DNA from: Paenibacillus sp. YN15
GTDB taxonomy: Bacteria; Bacillota; Bacilli; Paenibacillales; NBRC-103111
Direction of reading: 5' to 3'
Assembly (NCBI RefSeq): GCF_003285005.1
Contig: NZ_QMFA01000048.1
Coordinates: 311-51,713 of the forward strand
Length of the DNA stretch: 51,403 nt
A program made the position numbers and the translations under genes. Below the pieces are notes generated by a model, which saw only the letters and a program-made list of their open reading frames with translations, did no database searches and had not been told where the DNA came from. Below are positions 1 through 8,704 of the stretch, piece by piece. Numbering within the stretch: the first letter of the stretch is position 1; the number at the start of each line of letters is the position of its first letter.

Positions 1-69
1 TGCCTCGTCATGGGACAGAGAATGGTTTTGCTTCACATTAACACCTTCTTTCTGCTCTCGTACAAATGC

Positions 70-108
70 AAAAAAGCCGACTGCCCCCCTTAACGAGAGA
101 CCGTCGGC
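70..108 (-). terminator. Rho-independent terminator behind the NUDIX remnant
   Basis: On the minus strand a GCCGAC/GTCGGC stem with a long loop is followed by a run of six T (70-75 on the plus strand are A). It lies just past the 3' end of the NUDIX remnant and is its natural terminator. Bases 1-69 show no feature I recognise. Confidence 0.55.
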
Positions 109-143
109 GCATGCTTTGCGTCCGTACATGATTGATTATGCTG

Positions 144-380
144 TTAGCTTAACATGGCCATCGGCACCTTGTCCACAAGCCGCTTCCGCTTATGCGCACG
201 AACGGATGGCCCACCCTGCAAACTCGGTGAACATCCCGGCAGCAGCAGCCTGCCACGGGACCGAACCACCGCCACTTCATGGTGCTCATTCAAAATCACG
301 GCATATACCGCGGGCCGTTCCTTGTATTCCCTGCCTTCATCCTTCTGGCCAAAAGCAATAACCGCCTGCTCCCCGTTCAT
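144..380 (-). pseudogene. NUDIX hydrolase remnant
   Basis: The first 49 residues read like the start of a NUDIX pyrophosphohydrolase: a beta strand (PAVYAVILNEHHEVAVVRS) running into RGRLLLPG, where the family normally continues with GGG-x-E-x-GE. Here the reading breaks directly after LLLPG and the NUDIX box (GX5EX7REUXEEXGU) is missing. The frame continues with unrelated residues to a stop at 144. A shifted frame downstream gives FTEFAGWAIRSCA, which could be a leftover C-terminus, so an internal deletion plus frameshift is my inference. The start is supported by GGAGG ten bases upstream of the ATG. With the catalytic motif gone it should not be active. Confidence 0.5.
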
Positions 381-536
381 TGGAAAGATGCCTCCTTGTG
401 CCCGTCCAAAAGCTTACCTCCGCATTATACCAAACATGCGTTCTTGTTTCAATCCATCAAATTCCGTCTCATTACTTTTGCGTTAAACGGCGTTAGGACA
501 TGCAATTCCCCGAAACAAGCGGCATAGTCTAAAAAC

Positions 537-628
537 GGTCCCCCAAAAGTGACGAGAAGCTCTGAAGCGGAATCCGGGTACTTTTGGGGGAGCCCCCGAA
601 GGAAAATGCGCAGTACACAGCATTTTCG
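537..628. repeat. Interspersed hairpin repeat, CCCCCAAAAGT family, copy 1
   Basis: CCCCCAAAAGT at the left pairs with ACTTTTGGGGG about 40 bases later. A GCCCCCGAAGG segment and a second small hairpin (GAAAATGC/GCATTTTC) follow. Near-identical copies occur at 7078-7186 (inverted) and 13958-14020, and the right arm recurs inverted at 19774-19806. It sits between the NUDIX remnant and the asd promoter. The rest of 381-700 shows nothing else I recognise. Confidence 0.8.
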
Positions 629-704
629 CAAAAAAATCAGAGCAAACCGATTTGTGTGGCACCGTTACCAGGCGGCAGCCTGTCGGCTGGATAAAAATCA
701 GGTA

Positions 705-733
705 TTGCCTAGAGGCTCTAAGTTCTTTATAAT
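705..733 (+). promoter_or_regulatory. Sigma-A promoter of asd
   Basis: TTGCCT (705-710) and a perfect TATAAT (728-733) are separated by exactly 17 bases. The -10 box ends about 40 bases before the asd start codon. No operator or leader structure is visible in the short 5' leader. Confidence 0.7.
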
Positions 734-774
734 GACGCTAATCCATCGCGTTATGAAGAAAGGGGAAAAGTCGA

Positions 775-1860
775 ATGTCTCGCAAGTTACGGGCAGGTAT
801 TGTCGGGGGCACCGGCATGGTAGGCCAACGCTTTATCAATCTGTTAGAAAATCATCCCTGGTTTGAAGTAACCGCTATCGCAGCCAGCGCCAGCTCCGCG
901 GGCAAGGTATATGAGGAAGCGGTGAAGGGCAGATGGAAGCTGGAGCAAGCCATGCCGGAAGCCGTGAAGCAAATCACGGTTGAGGATGCGTCCAAAGTGG
1001 AGGAATTTGCCGCACAGGTGGATCTGATCTTCTGTGCTGTGGATATGAAGAAGGAAGAAATCAAAGCGCTGGAGGAGGCCTATGCCAAAACCGGCACGCC
1101 GGTCATCTCCAACAACTCGGCCCACCGCTGGACGCCTGACGTTCCCATGGTGATTCCCGAGATCAATCCGGGCCATATTGCCGTTATCGAGCATCAGCGC
1201 CAGCGTCTGGGCACCAAAACCGGCTTTATTGCCGTGAAGCCCAACTGCTCCATCCAGAGCTATGTGCCGGCCTTGAGCGCATTGGCCGCCTTTAAGCCCA
1301 CCACCGTGGTGGCAACAACCTACCAGGCCATTTCCGGCGCAGGCAAAACCTTCAAGGATTGGCCGGAAATGATCGACAACGTCATTCCGTACATCGGCGG
1401 CGAGGAAGAAAAGAGCGAGCAGGAGCCTCTGCGCATTTGGGGCAGCATCGTAAACGGCGCTATCGTCAAGGCCGCAAGCCCGGCCATCACCACCCAATGC
1501 ATCCGGGTGCCGGTATCCGACGGCCATTTGGCCGCGGTATTTGCCTCCTTCGAAAAGAAGCCCCCCAAGGACGAGATCATCGACCTGTGGCGGAGCTTCA
1601 AGGGCAGACCCCAGGAGCTTCAGCTGCCTAGCGCTCCCAAGCAATTCATTACCTACTTTGAAGAGGAGAACCGCCCGCAAACCGGTCTGGACCGAAACAT
1701 CGAAAACGGCATGGGCGTCTCCGTGGGCAGACTCCGCGAGGATCTCTTGCATGACTACAAGTTTGTCAGCCTGTCCCACAACACCCTGCGCGGCGCTGCA
1801 GGCGGCGCGGTGCTCATCGCCGAGCTGCTCAAGGCGGAAGGGTATATCCAGGCCAAGTAA
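775..1860 (+). CDS. asd: Aspartate-semialdehyde dehydrogenase, long (archaeal/fungal-like) type
   Basis: Catalyses the NADPH-dependent reduction of aspartyl phosphate to aspartate semialdehyde, the branch point to lysine/diaminopimelate, methionine and threonine, in the cytoplasm. The N-terminal Rossmann loop GGTGMVGQRF is at residues 11-20, the catalytic Cys158 lies in VKPNCSIQ, and His251 in RVPVSDGH fits the acid/base histidine. At 361 aa, and with PNCS rather than the usual GNCS, it resembles the longer form best known from archaea and fungi, which also occurs in some Firmicutes. The start has a GAAAGGGG ribosome site. It is a single-gene transcript with its own promoter (705-733) and terminator (1886-1916), not in the dapG-dapA cluster where Bacillus keeps its asd, so a second asd elsewhere is possible. 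Confidence 0.93.
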   Translation: MSRKLRAGIVGGTGMVGQRFINLLENHPWFEVTAIAASASSAGKVYEEAVKGRWKLEQAMPEAVKQITVEDASKVEEFAAQVDLIFCAVDMKKEEIKALEEAYAKTGTPVISNNSAHRWTPDVPMVIPEINPGHIAVIEHQRQRLGTKTGFIAVKPNCSIQSYVPALSALAAFKPTTVVATTYQAISGAGKTFKDWPEMIDNVIPYIGGEEEKSEQEPLRIWGSIVNGAIVKAASPAITTQCIRVPVSDGHLAAVFASFEKKPPKDEIIDLWRSFKGRPQELQLPSAPKQFITYFEEENRPQTGLDRNIENGMGVSVGRLREDLLHDYKFVSLSHNTLRGAAGGAVLIAELLKAEGYIQAK

Positions 1861-1885
1861 GCTATGCATCAGCCTGAAACAAAAG

Positions 1886-1916
1886 AAGCTGTCCCTGTGT
1901 GGGGCAGCTTTTTTCA
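1886..1916 (+). terminator. Terminator after asd, possibly bidirectional
   Basis: AGCTGTCCC and GGGGCAGCT form a stem around TGTGT, followed by six T. It lies between the convergent asd and AI-2E permease genes. The opposite strand has a weaker T-rich tail, so it could serve both. Confidence 0.75.
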
Positions 1917-1936
1917 TGATACCAGCCGTCAGTTTC

Positions 1937-3007
1937 CTATGTCGTCCGCCTTTGGATGAAATATTGCGACACATGAGAGAAGATCACCTTCAGCACCGCA
2001 AAAAAAGGCACCGCCAAAATCAGCCCCGCGATCCCCGCCACCTGACCGCCCACCAGTAGTGCGAAGATAATAAGCAGCGGATGCATATGCAAGGACCGCC
2101 CCACCACCTGGGGCGAGATCACATTGCCCTCCAGGAGCTGGCAGATCCAGTTGACCAAAAGCACATAAAGCACCATTTTCCAGGAGATAGAGGCTGCCAT
2201 CAGCACCCCGGGCGCGGCTCCCAGATAGGGCCCCAGGTATGGAATAATGTTGAACACCGCCACCACACAGGCCAGGAGCAAGGGATATTCCATGCCGATA
2301 AGCCAATATCCGATGTAAGCCATGACCCCAATAATGACACACACCAGAAACTGTCCCCTGATATAGCTGCCCAGGGCCTCATCAATTTCGAACAGGAGGC
2401 GGGTGATGTGGCGGCGATGCTTGCGGGGAACCACGGCCAGCACTGTTTTTTCGATAAGCTGAAAATCCTTCAGAATATAAAACGCCACAAACGGCACAAT
2501 CAGCGCCACAAACACCACATTCAGCTTGCTGCCGATCCCGTTCAGGTAATTGGCCACCCAATCGGAGACCCCCTGCTCCAGCCGGAAAAGCGAATTATTG
2601 ATGCCGCTGCGGATGCTGTCCGGCAGCATTTCGCTGTCGTTGAACTGGTCAATCATCCCCTGGGCCCGCATGGTGAACTCCGGCATATGCTCATTCAGCT
2701 CAGTCAGCTGGTTCATAAACATGGGGATGCCGTTCATGAGAATCACCGTCAGCGATCCCAGAAACGCCACATAAATCAAAAGCACCGCCACCGTTCTCGG
2801 CACCCGCCGCCGGTTCAGCAGCACCACCACGGGGTTCAGCACATAGGAAATGATCATGGCGATAATAAAAGGCGCCAGCACCGCCTTGGCAAAGCTGTAG
2901 ATGCCGCCCAGAATGGGCCGGACCAGCCATAGCATGTACACGATCAGAAGCCCCAGCAGGGCATAGATCAGACCTCGAAACCGTTTGGTCGTCCAGAATG
3001 GCTCCAT
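1937..3007 (-). CDS. AI-2E family transporter (PerM/YrrI-like permease)
   Basis: Polytopic membrane protein of 356 aa with the family layout: two N-terminal membrane helices, a soluble region with amphipathic helices (about 85-155), then a cluster of helices to the C-terminus. The family signature is visible near residues 245-275 (VAVFNIIPYLGPYLGAAPG), and the C-terminus has GNVISPQVVGRSLHMHPL, which is typical of these permeases. Members have been linked to autoinducer-2 export or sodium/proton antiport, so the substrate cannot be assigned from sequence. B. subtilis YrrI lies upstream of alaS in the equivalent chromosomal region. The start has AAAGGGGGCGG seven bases upstream. It is convergent with asd. 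Confidence 0.85.
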   Translation of the reverse strand: MEPFWTTKRFRGLIYALLGLLIVYMLWLVRPILGGIYSFAKAVLAPFIIAMIISYVLNPVVVLLNRRRVPRTVAVLLIYVAFLGSLTVILMNGIPMFMNQLTELNEHMPEFTMRAQGMIDQFNDSEMLPDSIRSGINNSLFRLEQGVSDWVANYLNGIGSKLNVVFVALIVPFVAFYILKDFQLIEKTVLAVVPRKHRRHITRLLFEIDEALGSYIRGQFLVCVIIGVMAYIGYWLIGMEYPLLLACVVAVFNIIPYLGPYLGAAPGVLMAASISWKMVLYVLLVNWICQLLEGNVISPQVVGRSLHMHPLLIIFALLVGGQVAGIAGLILAVPFFAVLKVIFSHVSQYFIQRRTT

Positions 3008-3107
3008 GGCAGCCGCCCCCTTTGTCTTGGTTGTCCCTTTCGCCGGACAGACTCTCTAGTTCAGTATATGTCGCTCAAGGGGAATTAAACCTTGCCGCGG
3101 CAAAACG

Positions 3108-3141
3108 CCAAAAAAGCCCAGGCCGCCATGGGCAAGGGCTT
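3108..3141 (-). terminator. Terminator of the cymR-iscS-PRC-zinc ribbon group
   Basis: On the minus strand AAAAGCCC pairs with GGGCTTTT, and the stem runs into six T. It follows the zinc-ribbon gene by about 25 bases and closes the group. Confidence 0.75.
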
Positions 3142-3165
3142 TTATAGCAAGCGGAGGACAGGCTG

Positions 3166-3378
3166 TCAGTTAGCCTGAATTTGCTCCGCAATGAATTCGT
3201 CTTCGAAGAAAAGATCGTCCAAGGAACTGAGGGTTCCGTCCTCTTCCACCTGATAAACGGACATTTTGTCGCCGTTTACCGTCAATTCGATGAAGCAGCC
3301 CCAGCAGTAAAACTGATGGGAGCCGATTTTTCCGATATCCTTGGAATTGCAGTTGGGACATTGCATTGTCAAATCCAT
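3166..3378 (-). CDS. Small zinc-ribbon protein
   Basis: Seventy residues. CPNC at positions 6-9 and CWGC about 16 residues later form a CxxC...CxxC zinc ribbon, followed by an acidic C-terminus (LDDLFFEDEF). I chose the ATG at 3378 because it is the longest start that does not run into the PRC gene. The ATG at 3366 (MQCPNCN) is an equally possible start, since AAGGGTGATGG precedes both. It is the last gene of the cymR-iscS-PRC group, before the terminator. No function is known to me; the fold suggests nucleic-acid or protein binding. Confidence 0.7.
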   Translation of the reverse strand: MDLTMQCPNCNSKDIGKIGSHQFYCWGCFIELTVNGDKMSVYQVEEDGTLSSLDDLFFEDEFIAEQIQAN

Positions 3379-3412
3379 CACCCTTGTTCTCGTAAAATAA
3401 AATGGCTGCCTG

Positions 3413-3889
3413 TCAGACGCGCACCGTAATGACGTCTTCGCCCCGCACAGCACCCGGCGGAACGGGAATCCTTCGCCTTCCCTCCTGCAAGTCTGTCAAT
3501 ATACCGTCCGACAGCTCCAGGCCTACTATAGAGTCTTCCATTTTTTCTGAAAAATAAACATCCTCCAGCCGCCCCATCTGAATTCCTTCCACGGAAACCA
3601 TCGGCAAACCCTTCAGCTTGCCTTTGCCCCAGCCCAACAGGCTGGTGCCGGGAATGGCCTTGAAGGGACGGACGGATGCTGTGCTGTTGATGATCACCGC
3701 GTCCTCCCCGATGGAAACCAGGGCATCCCACTCCACATACCGTGCGGAATTGAACCAGGACTTGTACTCCAGAACGATGCCGCGGAGCTTCCAGTCGGCG
3801 GTGATCAACGCATCCTTTACCGTGCCTACCCGTTTTCCGGTGACAATATCCATAACAGGCAATCCCAACAAATTGCAAATGCTCCTCAA
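3413..3889 (-). CDS. PRC-barrel domain protein (YrrD-like)
   Basis: 158-aa protein with two PRC-barrel-like beta domains: the first at about 9-85 (PVMDIVTGKRVGTVKDALI, W-K-L-R-G-I-V-L-E), the second at about 95-158 (MVSVEGIQMGRLEDVYF). PRC barrels bind partner proteins or RNA; the B. subtilis homologue I associate with this is YrrD, function unknown. A GTG at 3931 gives a longer frame, but the TTG at 3889 has an ideal GAAGGAGG with seven-base spacing and begins exactly where the PRC domain begins, so I take it as the start. It follows iscS by 106 bases on the same strand and precedes the zinc-ribbon gene. Confidence 0.82.
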   Translation of the reverse strand: MRSICNLLGLPVMDIVTGKRVGTVKDALITADWKLRGIVLEYKSWFNSARYVEWDALVSIGEDAVIINSTASVRPFKAIPGTSLLGWGKGKLKGLPMVSVEGIQMGRLEDVYFSEKMEDSIVGLELSDGILTDLQEGRRRIPVPPGAVRGEDVITVRV

Positions 3890-3995
3890 TCCGCTTCCTC
3901 CTTCTGCCACCCATTCCGGCTGCTTGTCCACTCGAAATTAGGGTGCGGCAATAAAGAAGAATTATCCCAGTTATAAGGAGGAGCTAGACATTCCA

Positions 3996-5147
3996 TTATT
4001 TACGCAAACGCTTCACAATGGTTCCAACTTTTTCGCAAGCTGTTGCAATTTCTTCAAAAGTGGTTGCCGGGCCGAAGCTGAAACGAACGGCGGAGGCGGC
4101 AACCTCCTGGGGCAACCCCATGGCAGTGAGCACATGGGACAATTCCAGAGATCCGGAGGTGCAGGCGGAGCCGCTGGCGGCAGCAATTCCCTCCAGATCA
4201 AGCCGCATGAGCAGAGTTTCGGTGGCGCAGCCCGGGAAGCTCACATGGAGGATATGGGGCAGGCGGTCCGACTGGCGGGACGGTCCGTTTACGACGAAGC
4301 CCGACAGGCCTAACTGCGCCTCCAGTCCGCGGAGCATATGCTCACGCAGCTCCTCCATCCGCCGGCGCTTCTCTCCCATGGATTGGACAGCCAACCGGAG
4401 GGCTTCGGCAAAACCTGCCGCTGCGGCTACATCCTCTGTGCCCGCACGCTTTCTTCGCTCCTGCGCCCCTCCGTAAATCAGCGGCGACAGATGAATCCGG
4501 GAGGAGCAGTACAAGGCTCCGATGCCTTTGGGACCGCCCAGCTTGTGGGCGGAGAAGCTCATCAGATCCACCGGCAATGCGGACAAATCTATAGGCACCA
4601 TCCCCGCCGCCTGGACGGCATCCACGTGGAAGGGAATGCCCCGGCTTCTGGCCAGGAGTCCGATTGCCGAAACAGGCTGAATGGACCCTACCTCATTGTT
4701 CCCGTACATAACGGAAATCAGCAGGGTCCTGGGGGTAATGGCCGCCTCCACGTCTTCCACAGATACCAGACCCGAGGCGTCTGCCGGGAGATAAGTCACC
4801 TCATAGCCGGCTTGCTCCAGCCTTTCGCAGGCATGCAGCACCGCGTGATGCTCCACCGCAGATGTAATAATATGGTTCCTGGGACCGGCAGGCAGCGGAG
4901 CCAATCCAAAAATGGCGGCGTTATCCGCTTCCGTACCCCCTCCCGTAAAAATCAGCTCCTTCGGCGCACAATGAAGAAGCCCGGCGATGGTCTCTCTTGC
5001 ACGTGACAATACTGCCCTGGCATCCCGCCCAAAACGGTGAAGGCTGGAAGGATTGCCGTATTGCTCCCGGAGGAGCGGCAGCATCGCATCCAGCACTTCA
5101 GGTAACAGCGGCGTTGCCGCCGCATGGTCCAGATAGATGGGTTTCAT
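3996..5147 (-). CDS. iscS: Cysteine desulfurase (YrvO/IscS type)
   Basis: PLP enzyme that takes sulfur from cysteine as an enzyme-bound persulfide. The YrvO-type enzyme is dedicated to MnmA for 2-thiouridine at U34 of tRNA. Visible residues are Lys202 in SFSAHKLGGPKG (PLP Schiff base), His100 in VEHHAV (ring stacking), D176/Q179 in HVDAVQ, and the persulfide Cys329 in SGSACTSG. Length is 383 aa, usual for the family. It starts 27 bases after cymR, as in the B. subtilis cymR-yrvO-trmU cluster, but here mnmA is divergent on the other side of cymR. The assignment to tRNA thiolation rather than Fe-S supply rests on this neighbourhood. Confidence 0.93.
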   Translation of the reverse strand: MKPIYLDHAAATPLLPEVLDAMLPLLREQYGNPSSLHRFGRDARAVLSRARETIAGLLHCAPKELIFTGGGTEADNAAIFGLAPLPAGPRNHIITSAVEHHAVLHACERLEQAGYEVTYLPADASGLVSVEDVEAAITPRTLLISVMYGNNEVGSIQPVSAIGLLARSRGIPFHVDAVQAAGMVPIDLSALPVDLMSFSAHKLGGPKGIGALYCSSRIHLSPLIYGGAQERRKRAGTEDVAAAAGFAEALRLAVQSMGEKRRRMEELREHMLRGLEAQLGLSGFVVNGPSRQSDRLPHILHVSFPGCATETLLMRLDLEGIAAASGSACTSGSLELSHVLTAMGLPQEVAASAVRFSFGPATTFEEIATACEKVGTIVKRLRK

Positions 5148-5174
5148 GGAAATCGATACACCTTCTATTTTGCA

Positions 5175-5594
5175 CTAAATGTAAAACATGTAATTATCTG
5201 TCTTACCCTCATCATGAAACTCGATAAGATTGGCCAATGTGGTGGAATCCAGCACCTCCGCAATGGCGTCCCGGATGCGAATCCACAGATCCCGCTTGGC
5301 CGGATCATCCTCCTCGGTGAAATCCACCGGGCTGATGGGTCCTTCCAGCACACGGATAATATGGCCGGCGGTAATCTCCTCCGCATTCTTGGAGAGGATA
5401 TACCCCCCGTAAGCGCCGCGGATGCTCTTCACCAGCCCCGCATTCCGCAGGGGGGCGATTAATTGCTCCAGATAATGCTCCGAGAGACGGTGCTTCTCGG
5501 CAATGCTTTTCAGGGAGGTGGGGCCTTCCCCGTTCTTGGCTGCAAGTTCCATCATAATGGTAAGGCCGTAACGGCCCTTTGTTGATATTTTCAA
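5175..5594 (-). CDS. cymR: Rrf2-family cysteine metabolism repressor CymR
   Basis: Master repressor of cysteine uptake and synthesis genes. In B. subtilis it binds DNA as a complex with the cysteine synthase CysK when cysteine is plentiful. The 139-aa protein has the Rrf2 winged helix (MKISTKGRYGLTIMMELA, then LSEHYLEQLIAPLRNAGLV and IRGAYGGY) and contains no cysteine at all, so it lacks the Fe-S ligands of IscR and fits CymR. The ending DNYMFYI matches the CymR C-terminus as I remember it. GTTCTCTTG precedes the ATG, so the ribosome site is weak. It is the first gene of the iscS group and faces mnmA. Confidence 0.94.
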   Translation of the reverse strand: MKISTKGRYGLTIMMELAAKNGEGPTSLKSIAEKHRLSEHYLEQLIAPLRNAGLVKSIRGAYGGYILSKNAEEITAGHIIRVLEGPISPVDFTEEDDPAKRDLWIRIRDAIAEVLDSTTLANLIEFHDEGKTDNYMFYI

Positions 5595-5791
5595 GAGAAC
5601 GCCACCTCAATCGACTGTTCTTGTTCCGCTCCAGTGGTCGGCTTGCCTCTTACCAGCATATCCAGACAGCCCGGAATTCAAATCTGCTGATAACCGATTT
5701 TTTTGTCCACATTGTTATTATGTTATCACACCGGAGAGGTTCTTGGGAACTCCAGTATGACAACTTCATGAAAAAAATGCTTCTCTTTTAG

Positions 5792-6946
<1,155 letters not shown>

Positions 6947-7016
6947 TGCCGGTGCGCGTGACGCGTTGCCATGGCCGCATGTAATACGTCCGTGAGCATC
7001 CGCAATATGCGGCAGC

Positions 7017-7066
7017 AGACCTGCCTCCCCAAGGCTTCCACAGCCGGGGGAGGCAGGTCTTTTTTT
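7017..7066 (+). terminator. Terminator after mnmA
   Basis: A 14-bp stem (AGACCTGCCTCCCC with GGGGAGGCAGGTCT) closes a 16-base loop and is followed by seven T. Confidence 0.92.
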
Positions 7067-7077
7067 GTGTAAAAACA

Positions 7078-7186
7078 CCGGATTCCACTTCAGAGCTTCT
7101 CTTCACTTTTGGGGGATTGATCTGCGGGGGCTCCCCCAAAAGTACCCGGAACCGCTTCGAAGCTTCGCTTCACTTTTGGGGGATCG
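7078..7186. repeat. Interspersed hairpin repeat, CCCCCAAAAGT family, copies 2a/2b
   Basis: A partial copy (7078-7120, ending ACTTTTGGGGG) is followed by a complete one (7126-7186). The complete copy is the reverse complement of the element at 537, with only a handful of differences. The pair lies between the mnmA terminator and the stop codon of the convergent lipoprotein gene. Confidence 0.8.
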
Positions 7187-7189
7187 GTT

Positions 7190-7909
7190 TTATATGGTCC
7201 ACTGATTGCGAACCAGCCCCGTCAGAAACCAACTGCCTCCCTTTTCCTCGAAAACAAGGATCAGGCTGGCCCAATCCATTCCCTGCACCTTCGGATCAAA
7301 GCCGCTGAAGTAATACTCCACAAAATGGCCGGCGGGATAAACCTCCTTGATGTTGTTGGCGGTATTGCCCTTGCCGATGGGCTCATCATAGCCCGTTTTC
7401 TCCGGCGCGGCGTAATCGTGGTTGTAGAGGAACTTGTCGTAGAACTCCGCAAAAGTCAGCTTGATGGGCTCTCCGGAGCCGTCGTATGTTCCCCAGGTGC
7501 GGACAGTTTTATCGTCCTTAAGCTGCCGAACCGCCTCCCGGGTCAGCACTACGTCCTGCTTGGTGTCCACATGGGTGTACGGAGAAATCCGCACCCCGTT
7601 GTCAGGATGGGCGGCAAGGGCCAAAGCAGCCCAGTCCCGCTCCTTCAGGGCGGTGACCGCTTTGGCTGCGGCGGCCTCCACCTGCTGCCGGATCTGCCCG
7701 GCGGAGGCCGGGGCAGAGGACACAGCCGGCGAAGCTGTAGCCCCGGGAGTGCGTCTTTCCGCAGGCACCGGAGTTGCTGTAGCAGCCGTCGGCGCCAAGG
7801 ATGCGGTGGCGGCGGGAGCTGGGCTGGTGGCAGTAGCGGCGGGGGCGGAGCCGCCCTGGCAGCCGGCCGCCAGCGTCAGCAGGAGCAAACCTGCGGCGAT
7901 GGATTTCAT
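7190..7909 (-). CDS. Predicted lipoprotein, function unknown
   Basis: 239 aa. MKSIAAGLLLLTLAAGC is a lipoprotein signal peptide with lipobox LAAGC (lipidated Cys17), placing the protein on the outer face of the membrane. An Ala/Pro/Thr/Ser-rich linker (about 20-85) leads to a folded domain (about 86-239) with HPDNGVRISPYTHVD, TWGTYDGSGEPI and WASLILVFEEKGGSWFLTG. I have the impression of similar domains in other Bacillales lipoproteins, but no function is known to me. An upstream frame extends to 8062, but GAGGAGG seven bases before the ATG at 7909 decides the start. Single gene. Confidence 0.8.
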   Translation of the reverse strand: MKSIAAGLLLLTLAAGCQGGSAPAATATSPAPAATASLAPTAATATPVPAERRTPGATASPAVSSAPASAGQIRQQVEAAAAKAVTALKERDWAALALAAHPDNGVRISPYTHVDTKQDVVLTREAVRQLKDDKTVRTWGTYDGSGEPIKLTFAEFYDKFLYNHDYAAPEKTGYDEPIGKGNTANNIKEVYPAGHFVEYYFSGFDPKVQGMDWASLILVFEEKGGSWFLTGLVRNQWTI

Positions 7910-8704
7910 GGTGAAGCCTCCTCTCCTTGGCTGCATGCCATACCTTATGGACGGCAAACAGCGGACGAAAGTTACAAGACGGTTATTCGGATAATGAGAA
8001 AAACTCGTATCGGAGTATTTCGAGGATGAGCGACCTCGTTTAGCGGAAGTTTTTATCGCCAATCCGAATGTGTCTGGGAACCTCTAAACTTGGGTACGGC
8101 TACCCGGACTCACGTTCCGCTATGTTTCAAATATGCCTCCTTTTGCGAATTTCACGGACACTCGATTCGTTATTTGCCCCCATTACCGCTCGAATCGGCG
8201 TTTTTCCGTCTCATAACGGATCGTCAGTCCGCGTAGCCAAGAAAACACCGATTTTTTGCCGAATAGCGTACCCTGTGTCCGTAGACCAACGCGGCTGTAT
8301 GGCCGTACCCGGCAGACTGCCATAGAAACAAACCGGGCCTCCGTCGACCCTGCCACCCTCCACCATCCGTGCTGCAGCGGCATGGCCCCATGGCGGCGTC
8401 CCACCCGCGGAAGCAGAGGAGCATTCCCCCATTTTTTACCCCAAATTCCCCGCTTATGCACCTGCCGGTGAAGTCCGCCGGATGACTGTACTGCCCGACC
8501 AGTCGCCCACCTCCGGGAATAACAGAGGAAAATATGGTAAAATGAAAGAAGGTGCCTTCCAATCCCGAACAGCCCTGCGCGCAAACAGACAGTCAGCCAT
8601 GACTCAATAGTTTCCTCAGGCTAAGCCGGGTTAATAGGTATACTCTGCAGGCTCCTCTTTGGAAAAAACTGCAACGGAAGCATAATTTAAGGTGGGGAAT
8701 GGTA
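7910..8704. other. 795-bp intergenic region between divergent lipoprotein and rarA genes
   Basis: It contains one four-unit interspersed element (8105-8284, listed separately). In 8285-8690 I see no credible gene, tRNA or clear promoter; the open frames there lack ribosome sites. Confidence 0.5.
8105..8284. repeat. Four-unit palindromic interspersed element, copy 1
   Basis: Two forward units (8105-8124 CGGACTCACGTTCCGCTATG; 8155-8174 CGGACACTCGATTCGTTATT) are followed by two inverted units (8213-8233, AACGGATCGTCAGTCCGC; 8261-8284, ATAGCGTACCCTGTGTCCGT). The same plan occurs at 26958-27137 and 29197-29377. Unit 1 can pair with unit 4 and unit 2 with unit 3. Confidence 0.75.

Noticed and set aside
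844-1974. 376-aa minus-strand frame opposite asd
   Set aside because: Shadow of a GC-rich gene: no ribosome site, low-complexity His/Gly/Leu composition, and the plus strand has a clear enzyme.
8285-8584. Short minus-strand frames such as 8183-8584
   Set aside because: They cross the four-unit repeat, lack ribosome sites and show no recognisable motif.
7910-8700. tRNA or small RNA gene between lipoprotein and rarA
   Set aside because: No cloverleaf or T-psi-C signature found on reading either strand; only the repeat element is structured.
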